Positions 11,694-21,236 of a stretch of 64,000 bases of DNA are shown here, in pieces. Origin of the DNA: Ottelia alismoides. Its lineage: Eukaryota; Streptophyta; Magnoliopsida; Alismatales; Hydrocharitaceae. Below the pieces are notes generated by a model. That model searched no databases and had not been told where the DNA came from. It worked only from the letters and a program-made list of their open reading frames with translations. Position 1 is the first letter of the stretch; the number at the start of each line of letters is the position of its first letter. The translations under genes were made by a program, and so were the position numbers. The stretch lies in NCBI GenBank assembly GCA_037367405.1, contig JAZKJV010008265.1, positions 682,001-746,000 of the forward strand, given 5' to 3'.

Positions 11694-14600
11694 TGATGAA
11701 TCTACGTTTCATCATCTTTATTCTATTATTTTGGCCTTAAAAACCCTAGTAAATGCGTGTAAAAAACGTTAATTCATGCATTTTATCATTCATGTATTAT
11801 TGTGTAAATATTGTATAAAATGCGGTTTTTTAAGCCAAAATTATATATTAAAGAAAAGAAAAGAATAAAATATTATAAATATTTTATGACCCAAAACCCC
11901 GAGACCTAGGCATCTCGATGACTAGTTCGACAAGGAATAAAGTAGGGGGAGATAAGTGCCAAAATACAATAAAAATACCTTTTATTTTATCCATTCTTTA
12001 TTCATTTTGGGACCTATTTTTGGTTCCACTTTTTATACCTCAAATAAAGAAACTTTGTATATGAAAATTGTTCATAATTAAATAGAGAAAAATAAAAAAT
12101 TGATTTCACTAAAAAATAATGTAGAGATAAAAAGTTATGGTCTAAATAAAAATCCCGAATCCCATCTTCGCAGACCTGTATCTCCCTAATAAAAACTTGA
12201 AATGCGTCAAACTCACATTTAATTGTACATAATTTAAAATAAGCTATTTAATGGCGGTGGTTTGCATTTGGCAGAGCTACGGTTTGAAAGTTGAGTTTTG
12301 GACCCCTATTGTATACTTGTAAAGATTAAAATATTCATTTTATTTATTATTCATTATTTTTATAATCTTATATTTTTATAATTATGTGCATATTACTTAT
12401 AATAAATATGTGTATTAAAATCAGAATAAAAACACAAAGAAAACATAAGAATAAAATACATGTAGATAATACATAGGTATAAGACCTATAAGTATACCTA
12501 TATAAACCATACCTTTATTTTATTAAGTGTACAAAATACCTCAGAAAAGTACAATAAAAATATAATTAAATGTATAAAAATATTTTATAAATTTATAAAA
12601 TAATAAACAAAAATAAATAAATTAAATATACAGAATAAAAATAAAATACTTAAATATATAGATAAAGATACCTACAAAGGGTATAAATTGTAACTTGTAA
12701 TTATTAATCTTGAAAAAATAAATAAAAATTACCATAAAATAATTTATAAAATAATAAACATTATTTATTTAATAACCTAAAATTAATAAATTCAATTACT
12801 ATTTTTAATGATTTTTGAATTATTTTCTAGGGGGTTTTTCCTGGTTGGTCCACCTGGACCAACCAGGTTGGTCTGACAGTTGACCCGAGGTCAATTGTCT
12901 GACCTCCTCCTGTAGCTGTGTCAGAACATGGTTTTGGCTCTACTTCGCAGAGTTTTCGAGGTCGAGTCTTTCATCCATTTGCGACGATTCCTTCTGCAAC
13001 ATTGCTCCTCGATCATCCAGCATACACGCCCATAGGTCTTCTTCGACTTTCGGGTCGTTGAATTGCCATGACACCTCGTTTTTATCACCGCCAGAGCCAC
13101 CTCCTTCAAAAGCCCTGTCCGACTTCATTTTGAATTTGAACCCTCCTTGACCACTTTTCTCCCTATTTTTGTCGAGCTCTGGACCGGACATGGTGACAGC
13201 AAGTCCTCCAGCTCTTATGAGGCGAGGTTAGCGGCCGGGAGGCGCTCCACCCCATCTCCGGCTAAGTGGCCGTGCGGTCTTATCTCTTGGCTTTTCCCAT
13301 CCAATCGAGGTTTTCTTTGTTTGTTTTTCTTTATTTTTTCTTTGCAGTAGATTAGCTGTAGTGTAATCTTTTAGTTCATACTTTCATTGGTTTGATTTTC
13401 GCTCGATTCATCATCCGCTACCCCCCTCGCCGGAGCTCGCTCCAGCGAGTCCCTACTCACGCCATTCACCACTCAACTTGCCTGTGCTCGCCCTTGGAAC
13501 CATCCACTTTCATTGTGCGCTTTCATTTGCAAGTCCCGGGTGCGGAAGGACCCCAACTGGGTTGTTTTTTATGAGAGCCGAACCTCTTGGAGCTCTTCCC
13601 CATCTTCATTGCCGTGGTGGTGCTCCGGTGGGCCAACCGCCATTTTGAAGCCGCCAGTCGCTAGGGAAGTCATCCAGGATCCTTCTGGGCATTTTGGAGG
13701 AGTGGCGAACGCCTGGGGGAAGTGGTAGTCGTCGGAGGAAGCTCAACCACCCGCTGTTCTTCCCCGGTTCTTGCTGCGCTCCTCTGGGTCGTCGATCTTG
13801 CCCAGTTCTTGGCGGAGTACAGCCACCATCATATGAGCCCCAACGTCCGCCGTCAGATATTCAGAGGCTTCTTATCTTCACCGTCGGTGGCCGAAGCGGT
13901 ATTAGGTGCCAGATCATCGACACATGGATTAATGGGAGAGATCCCGCCGTCCGGCAACGCCCTTGCCTGGGTATTTTGTGAATTCTCACCCGGGCGTTTT
14001 TGTATTTAAGATTTAATCATAAAGCTTTCCTCAGCCTTTAAATATTTTTGTAATAATTACACTTGGAACCCCGTACCTTCTGGTTATTGCAAGTATGCCC
14101 CTGCTAGGCACGCGTGCCTAGTCACGTGGGTTTGGCTTTTTTGCGAAGATCCCCTAGGAGTTTGGGGTATTTCTTTTTGGTCCGGGAAGTTTATAATTCA
14201 GTTATATATTTCTGGTGTTTTTGCGCATAAGCCCTTGGATGTTTTACTATTTACAAAATTGCCCCTACCAGCTTGTATTTTCTTTATGCTTCCTCTATTT
14301 TTTGCATGCATCTATATAACTCAAATAATCACCAAACATTTATCATACATTCCTGTTGCATTATAGATTCACTGCATATTTTTATTTTGCATATTTATTA
14401 CATTTTAATATTTATAAAAATTCAAAAATAAGCATTTTCAGTAATGTTTGCATTATAAAATCCATAAAAAATATAAAAACACCTCAGAATATATTTTGTG
14501 TCTTTTCGTGTGTTTTAACTTCAATCCAAAAATCACTAAAAAATATTAAAGAAAACTCCTAAAAATTATAAAAAAAACTCTAAAAACCATCATAAAAATT

Positions 14601-15332
14601 TAGAAAATTCATAAAAAATCTAAAAATTGTGTTTCCTTTTTTTGAATTTTCTTTATTTTGATATCTTTAATTTAAAATTAATTTGTGAAATTTTTGTCAT
14701 TGCTTAATATTTTTCATTCCCATTTTAGTTTCAGATCTTTATTTTATCCAATGTTTTCAGTATTTTTGACTTTAAAAATGCCAAAAAAATTAAGAAAAAT
14801 TTAGAAAAATCACAAAAACATTAGAAAATTATAAAAGGCCCGAAATATTTTATTTCCTGATTTTTTAGTATTTTTACTTATTTTTATAAATACCTTATCT
14901 TCCTCTTTCTTACTTTATTTATATATTATATTTATAGAAAAAAGAAAATAAAAAATACAAAATATAAAAAGAAAATATAAAATCAGAAACTTAAAAATTA
15001 AAATATAAAAATATAAATAAAACATAAAAATATAAAATCAAAAACCTTTAAAAAATATCATAAATAGATATTGATCACAGTCACCCACTTGTGCATTCAC
15101 TTGCCCCGTTCTACCTGTCTACTCCCTGTGTTCGATCTCTACGCATACTTGCACATATACACATCTTTTGTAGAGTTATAATAAATTTTAACTCTGCACA
15201 TTCACTTTGATTGTCTTATTTGATTGCTGTGGGTTAATTGTTGTTTTAATCTGGATTTCGTGTGATTGCCACAACAACTTTGTCTCCGCCTTGTGTGAGA
15301 CATATTTAGACCGCCGATTTTTGGGTGAAACA
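11694..15332 (+). repeat. NA-1 5' LTR
   Basis: It matches 21237-24882 throughout. In the first 230 bp I count about ten differences. It starts TGATGAATCTACG and ends GGGTGAAACA. It opens with a short inverted repeat (TGATGAA ... TTCATCA) and has an inverted repeat of two 12-nt arms at 12840-12867 (CCTGGTTGGTCC / GGACCAACCAGG). A GC-richer block lies at about 13200-13980, followed by a very AT-rich block at 14580-15060. Confidence 0.93.
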
Positions 15333-15334
15333 AA

Positions 15335-15352
15335 TGGCACCGTTGCCGGGGA
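15335..15352 (+). other. NA-1 primer binding site, tRNA-Asp type
   Basis: TGGCACCGTTGCCGGGGA begins two bases after the LTR. One base differs from the perfect tRNA-Asp site. It is the same primer type as Ath-1 and Ath-2. Confidence 0.93.
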
Positions 15353-16573
15353 GCAACATCGCGTAGTTCAGGTTTTTACTTGTGTTTGTGATTGTTTGTT
15401 TATTTCGCAGTTTTTATTTTTTGCTTATTTTATTTTCTTTATTTGATATATCTTGTTGAATTATCTAACCACTCTCCTTGCTTTGATTTTGTGCGAGGTA
15501 CACGGATCGAGGGAGGAGCTCCTCTTTAGAGTACCTGCGCACCCAGGTAAGGCAACTTTGACCTAGCACAAATGAGGACTTGGAGTGTCTGAAGACAAAC
15601 TTTGAGCATTTTATTTTATTGCATTTACTTGTGTAATTTTTGTGAGAGAGAGACCACTTTATTTTTGTAATAAGACATGTACTCAGACTCTGGACATTTG
15701 GGCCTAATTTACAGGTGTTTGTACACCTGGGGGCTCACCGCGGCTGTTGTCGGTTTTCATCGCATTTTTTTTACTTTGTTTTCCGGTTTTATTTTTATTT
15801 CTTTTGTGTGATTGAGCCCTTAGTCGTAGGAGTTGCTTGACGTAGTCTTAAGGCTAAGCACCTAATATATTTGCATGTTCCTATAGTCTCGTTTGGACTT
15901 AGTCAAATTTTGAAAACGTGCTCCACGCTAATAGCAGCTTCTCACCCTTAGGGTGATTTCATCGGCTTGCATTTACATATAGTAAAGGTTTCAATTCTGC
16001 TGAGCATCCTTGCATGTAGAGTGCTGGAGGCAAGGTGAGCTTTTACGCTTTAGCATACATCATTATTTTACCGCTTGCATTGCTTTTATGTCTCTCTACC
16101 TTTGATTTTGCCGACCTAGGTGCTAAGTGAAATTGACTCCTCGTTAGGCTTGTGCATTTCTCACTAAAAAATCCAAAAAAAGTGATAATAAATAAATTTG
16201 GGACTGCTAACATTACTTGACCCTAAAAATCAACTAAAAAGAAAAACCTTGTATTGGGGCAAGTAATCCCCTCATTGTCTTTGTTTTACATTACTCACGC
16301 ACACACTAAGGTTAGTGCCCAAATCTCATTTCAGCCCCCCTAAGTGTGTGTGCAACTCTTTGATTTCTCACCTAACTCTAAAACAGACAAGATAAAAAGA
16401 CCGACTTTTCGGTCTCTACCGAGTTGAGTAGGTGAATTGAGGGTTTGTATTGTGTGAGTTTTGCTTGTGATTGCTTGTGTGTATTCTATATCGCTTCTGC
16501 GCACCTGGCCTTTTTTTCTTACTTCTCTTGACTTGACCATCATGTTCTCCCGACCATTTCCTTTTGTTTCGAG
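15353..16573 (+). other. NA-1 leader
   Basis: No credible coding region; the minus-strand frames at 16340-16832 are shadows. At 16009-16029 is the leader motif shared with Ath-1 (20 of 21 bases). The tract is otherwise T-rich with no other repeat that I recognise. Confidence 0.6.
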
Positions 16574-17041
16574 ATGGACGACTAGAGTATATTTTGTCCG
16601 GACTTTGCGGACGCCTCGTTCGCTCCAGTCGGTCCACCTCTCTTTTTCCAGGAGGACTTTGCTCCTGATTTTTGTACATATCCGACCAACCCACTATTTC
16701 AGGATTCGGACTTTGATCTTCACCAATCATTTCCACCACTATCACCCTCACATTTCGACAACCCGCTCTTCCTTGAGTATCTTGATCCGGAATGTGATTT
16801 TTGTCCACACCCACCGCCCACATTCGACACACCCGATCCTGAGATTATGGAGTCACCTTTCATGATGTCCACACTTGAGACCTTGAATCAGATGATGGAG
16901 CATATGAAGTCGAGGATCAATGATCTTACTAGTTTGAATAAGAACCAGGACGACGCTCCATTCTTCGAGGATTTGGATTCATTTGAGGATTATCATGAGA
17001 GCTTGCAATCACCTAAAACACAAAAAATGAGAAAATTTTAA
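16574..17041 (+). pseudogene. NA-1 short gag-like ORF
   Basis: From the ATG at 16574 the frame runs to 17041, with a TAG at codon 4 (16583-16585). It is rich in Phe, Pro and Asp at first (FFQEDFAPDF, HFDNPLFLEY). It ends with a helical, Met-rich stretch (NQMMEHMKSRINDLT) that could form a short coiled coil. NA-2 has the same sequence at 49768-50220. I do not recognise a capsid domain or zinc knuckle, so gag-like rests on position between leader and protease. Downstream homology (SDCEERYHVP) is in another frame, so a frameshift separates it from the protease ORF. Confidence 0.65.
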
Positions 17042-17249
17042 AATTCCAAAAAGAGTTCGGGAGACACATGATTGAGTCAGACTGTGAGGAGAGGTACCAC
17101 GTGCCAGAACATTTGACCACATAGCCTTTCACACCTTGTCCCACCTTTGACCCCGAGGATGCCGCTGTACAGACTACTCTTGGCATGCCTCGTGTATATG
17201 CTGATTCCGACTTTCTCCCTTGTATGGAGGAGGTCCAAAAATTCAAAAA

Positions 17250-18566
17250 ATGTTGTCTGAACCCGAAGTGGTGGCCACCATTCATGATATTATCCGTGCC
17301 CCACTTCAACAGGCCATGACTGATTTATCTGCTCCTATTCCCAAGAAGAGAAATCGGAGGAGCAGATCTGAGCGTCATATCTTGACCATGGCCACTACCC
17401 ATGCCATCACACACTGTCCCATTCCTAGGAAGAGGAACACTGCCACACCTTTCATCACTTGCACCATCTCTGACCACACATGTGATCACACTCTCCTCGA
17501 CGGCGGTGCTTCGATTAGCATCATACCCTTCTCGCTTGTACAATCTCTTCACCTTGGGCCTCTCAAGAAAACCAAGATGATCGTTCAATTTGCTGATGGA
17601 TCAATCAAGAGGACGAAGGGTATACTAGAAAATGCTGTCATTTCGATTCAGGGCATGAGCTACCATGTTGACTTTGTCGTGTTGCCCATGGAGACCTCCA
17701 CAGGGGAGCACTCTCCAATCATCTTAGGACGACCATTCCTTGCCTCTGCAAGGGTCGTTATTGATTATGGATCAGGCGAGATTCGCTTCCGTCCTGCTGA
17801 TGAGAGCGAAGTGCTGATCACCGCACCCACTGCCAACCAGAGACCTGCACCTGATACGACTGCACCTATCTTGGCTGACCTCTAGGACCATGACCTTGAT
17901 GATACTATCAGAGAATTTTGCTGCTTATTGGATTCCGCTGAGACCCGAGAATTCCTCCCTGTTGAGGAAGACTCAGAAAGCATGGACCTCGGAGTTCCTT
18001 CTTCTGGGACTTGGCATTGTGTTGATGACATCCGCGGGATTTACACGATTGACACCATTGAGCGGAGGGCAGATTTAGAGACTAGACAGGATGGACATGA
18101 CTCGACTTCTATCACTGACGGGTCCGTGCCTGTTCACTCAAATTTTGATGAGACAAAGGCCGAATTTGATCTGATCGCTTTTATTTGATAATTATGGCCT
18201 TTTGATGAGAAAGATGACCCGGTTGAGATTATAGAGGACGAACAGAGTTCGACTACTTCCACTGATGAGTTCGTTCCTTTTGGTTTTGACCTGGATGAGA
18301 CCTCGCAGGCTGACACTGAGTACACTACTTCCGATGATGATGAGTTCATCCCCTTCCACTTCGATATCAGCGAGACTCCCAAGGCCGGACCTAGTCATAC
18401 TTCTTCTACTCACCCGTCTGTGCCTTCACACCCTAGGGCCCCTGAGGATACACACTCTGTCAACCATGATCGGTTTCCATCCACTGTGGACCCCGATGTC
18501 GACCTGCACCATACCAGATCTATTCCTCAGCGGTCCTGCAAGAAGGTTCGCTTTCTACCTTCTTGA
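17250..18566 (+). pseudogene. NA-1 protease-like ORF with acidic C-terminal region
   Basis: It starts at ATG 17250. After a basic stretch (KKRNRRSRSERH) comes a retropepsin-like aspartyl protease domain: HTLLDGGASISIIP with the catalytic aspartate at 17499-17501, then SPIILGRPFLASARVVIDYG as the second half. This resembles the Athila protease of Ath-2 (LLDNGASINLLP, IILGRPFLATAKA). The remaining 200 residues are Asp/Glu-rich with repeated DEF.PF.F segments and end RSCKKVRFLPS; I recognise no family there. Stops at 17883-17885, 18186-18188 and 18189-18191 break it. The role would be Gag processing. Confidence 0.8.
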
Positions 18567-18630
18567 TCATGTGTGCATCCACCTCTGTTGTATATCCTGC
18601 TCTGTTCATCTCTGTCCCTTTTCCGTATTT

Positions 18631-19303
18631 CTCATCCACCCATTCTTGTGTTTGCCTTGCTTAGGACGTACTTTATCCTAAGTATAGGGGGGTGGATGAG
18701 CCGAGTGTTCATTTATCGTTCCGTGTCATCACTCCTGTTGTTGCCTATACTTAGGGCTTCTTTTACCCTAAGTATAGGGGGAGTGATGTGTACATTCTCA
18801 CGATCTCTTCTTCCACTCTGATCTCTTTTCTTCTTTACTTCTTTTCCTTTTCTATCTTCCTTATCTATCAAAAAGGTGTCGCCCCTTGTAGACAATCTTC
18901 TATACTTAGGACGCACTTTGTCCTAAGAATAGGGGGGCGTACACCCCAAATTCTTTCATTCATTTCGATCCTCTCCATTGTCTCCTCTTCTTGTCTATAC
19001 TTAGGGATATCTTACCCTAAGTATAGGGGGAGACAACCTGACTACGATCTGTTCATTCCCACCCTTGACCCTCCCTACTTTGTGTACAATCTGCTATACT
19101 TAGGATTAGTTGATCCTAAGTATAGGGGAGATGGTCAACTTCTCATTCTTTTGTTCTTTTGTTCATTCGTTTATTCATTAGATTTTCCTATACTCAGTAC
19201 GAGTTCTGTCTTCTCTTTTCTCTCTGATCTATGAGGACATAGCTCAAGCTAAGTATAAGGGGGTCGTATATACTACGTATATACTTTAGCCATAACTCGT
19301 ACT
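18631..19303 (+). repeat. NA-1 array of six stem-loops carrying PPT-like G-runs
   Basis: Six consecutive inverted repeats at 18631-18700, 18728-18787, 18875-18945, 18978-19036, 19065-19138 and 19196-19303. The first five share an inner stem (all or part of TATACTTAGG with CCTAAGTATA, loop 6-9 nt). A run of four to six G follows, and then an outer arm pairs with sequence before the inner stem: CTCATCCACCC/GGGTGGATGAG, ATCACTCC/GGAGTGAT, GGTGT-CGCCCC/GGGGCG-ACACC, TTGTCTCC/GGAGACAA, TTGACC/GGTCAA. The sixth is AGTACGAGTT/AACTCGTACT around another AAGTATAAGGGGG. The AAGTATAGGGGG motif is identical to the PPT at 21224. Confidence 0.85.
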
Positions 19304-20297
19304 TTCATATTTTCCTAAAAAATTTGGCTAGTAATCCTTTAAAATTCATTAAAAATCTAATAAAAAGATGTTAATTATACCTCAAATTCTTTTTGTATTT
19401 ACTGATTAATAAATCAGGTGAAAATGTTTTTTTGCAAAATGTTTGAAAAATAGTTTGAAAATCCTTGTGAAAAATATTTTGAAAACTATTTTGAAAATGT
19501 TTTGTTACACCTTTTCAACCTTTGTAAAAATGTGTTGTTTGCAAATTTTTATTTTCTTTGTGTGAAATAAAATGTTTGAAAAATGATTTGCAAATGGTTT
19601 GAAAAATGGTTGCAAAAATATTTTGAAAAATCTATCTATACTGTTTGAAAACCTTTGCAAAATGATTTTCAAATGTATGTACATGTTTGTAAAATTATTT
19701 GTAAAAATTATTTTGGACTATAGTTTTCAAAAATTATTTGTAAAATGATTTTCAAATAAGTTTGAGGAATATTTACATCATACCTAAAATCCACTATATA
19801 TACCTATAAAATCGACCTCTTACCCTGTAAATTCTTAAAATCCACTTCTTGAAAATATAAGAAGCATTCCCGTGTAAATATTTGTACCTAGTTTTTATCC
19901 AAAATCTTTGTTTTCAAAAATCCCAAAAACATTTGCAAAACTAAAAAAAACATTTGAAAAATCTTGTTGAAAAATACAAACAAAATGCATATGCATCATA
20001 ATCATCATATTCTAAAAAATCCATAAAAAGTTCAAAATCTTTGATAATTTCATCATAAAAATATTTTCTGCATTTTGCATATCATTTGCATAGCATGAGC
20101 ATTTTTCGGATTGAGTTTGATAGTTGAACAACTCTAAGTAAAATCCAGAGATTAGAGCTTGATTGGACCTTAAAATCTACCTAATAACAGGAACCTTATA
20201 GGAACTGGGTTTGAGGTACTTCAGGTCTAGCTGACTTAATTCTTTGAGGATCGCGAGACTTAGTTCAATGGATTCTTGACTGCCTAAGTAGAGTATT
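19304..20297 (+). repeat. noncoding tract with degenerate TTTGAAAA/TTTGCAAAA repeats
   Basis: At about 19420-19760 TTTGAAAA, TTTGCAAAA and TTTGTAAAA recur every 10-20 bases with no strict period. The same tract is at about 36650-36990 in NA-2 and, shorter, at 52440-52665 in NA-3. The remainder is AT-rich without coding potential. Confidence 0.65.
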
Positions 20298-20519
20298 TCA
20301 GAGCACACGCACGACACTTGTTGATAATGACCTAACTTGGAAACCTGCACCTTTCACATGGCTCAGCTCAGTTGAGGTGGTGAGCGGATTAGATTTGCCG
20401 GTATGAGACGCACACAAGTGGAAACACTTGTCCTCCTCTAAGGAGGGAAGTGCACCCCAACCCGTCCAGTGATGAGGAATTCTAAAGATAGGAGAGTGTG
20501 GGTTGCGATAAAGCTTCAT
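20298..20519 (-). other. antisense ORF conserved among NA-1, NA-2 and NA-3
   Basis: A 73-codon minus-strand frame begins MKLYRNPHSPIFR and contains WGALPSLEEDKCFHLC. The same antisense frame is open in NA-2 (35899-36153, plus) and NA-3 (52892-53233, minus). An LKLYFNPHITIFRR remnant lies in Ath-1 at about 30100-30120. Athila/Tat elements are known for extra, sometimes antisense, ORFs between integrase and 3' LTR. The nucleotides are conserved anyway, so coding is unproven. A hairpin ACAAGTG-GAAA-CACTTGT lies within. Confidence 0.45.
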
Positions 20520-21223
20520 AAGAGGGATAGTCTACTGGCTCAAGAGGAAAAACTCCTTATGTAAATGCTGCTGTGAATAGTATTTCTTAAAAAAAGACAG
20601 GCCTGTACAAAAATAAAATGCCTGCAAAAGTATGTGAATATGTTGTAATGTCAATAAGAAAGCTTGAGTTCCAAAGTCATATTATGTGAGCCTGCAGCTG
20701 GATGACTTGACTACACTGGTCTTGCATCCTAGGATAGGTAGCTACACTAGCTATCGTCCATTCTTCTCTTCACCCCCTCCTCTTAAGCTGGTTGCCACTT
20801 GAACTTAGAAGGGAATACCCTGCTCCTCGAGGATGGAGTTATTGGATTGGGGAATCATTGGGTTGTCATACTGGATAAGTTAGTCTCTTTGTCATTCTAG
20901 TTGAGGAGAGTCACCATCACTTACACTATATGAGTCAGATTCATAGTCGTAAGGGTTTGCGTATGAGTTGAGATATTTCTAACCTGGCTATTGAGGAGAC
21001 TTGAACAGAGTTTTGGGATTCTCAAGGATTGTTGGATTTCAAATTCGGTTCTCATTAAGGTTCCGACCGCACTAAAATTCCAAAGGTTCGACTTAAGCTC
21101 CAAACTTTGATTTTGTGAAGAGAAGTTTGACAATAAATTTAGTCCATCTTTTTTTCTTTTTCTTTTCTTTATTTTTCTTTTTAGCACTTATTGCATAAGT
21201 GTTTGCTAGGGACTAGCAAAGGC
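20520..21223 (+). other. conserved 3' noncoding block of NA elements
   Basis: The stretch 20690-20905 (from GTGAGCCTGCAGCTGGATG) is found in NA-2 (about 35500-35725) and NA-3 (53420-53700). Its GAACTTAGAAGG core, followed by a small G/C-rich hairpin, also occurs in Ath-1 near 30450. No coding frame. A short hairpin TTTGCTAG-GGA-CTAGCAAA (21202-21220) precedes the PPT. Confidence 0.6.
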
Positions 21224-21236
21224 AAGTATAGGGGGA
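21224..21236 (+). other. NA-1 polypurine tract
   Basis: AAGTATAGGGGGA lies immediately before the 3' LTR. It is the natural plus-strand primer site and the model for the G-runs in the stem-loop array. Confidence 0.85.

Noticed and set aside
16340..16865. ORFs on both strands over the NA-1 gag-like region
   Set aside because: The minus-strand frames and the plus frame from 16461 are shadows of the gag-like frame, which alone is matched at the protein level by NA-2.
18631..19303. stem-loop array read as a CRISPR array or bacterial terminators
   Set aside because: Repeat parts are palindromic with G-runs, spacing is irregular, intervening sequence is homologous between copies and the context is a plant retrotransposon.
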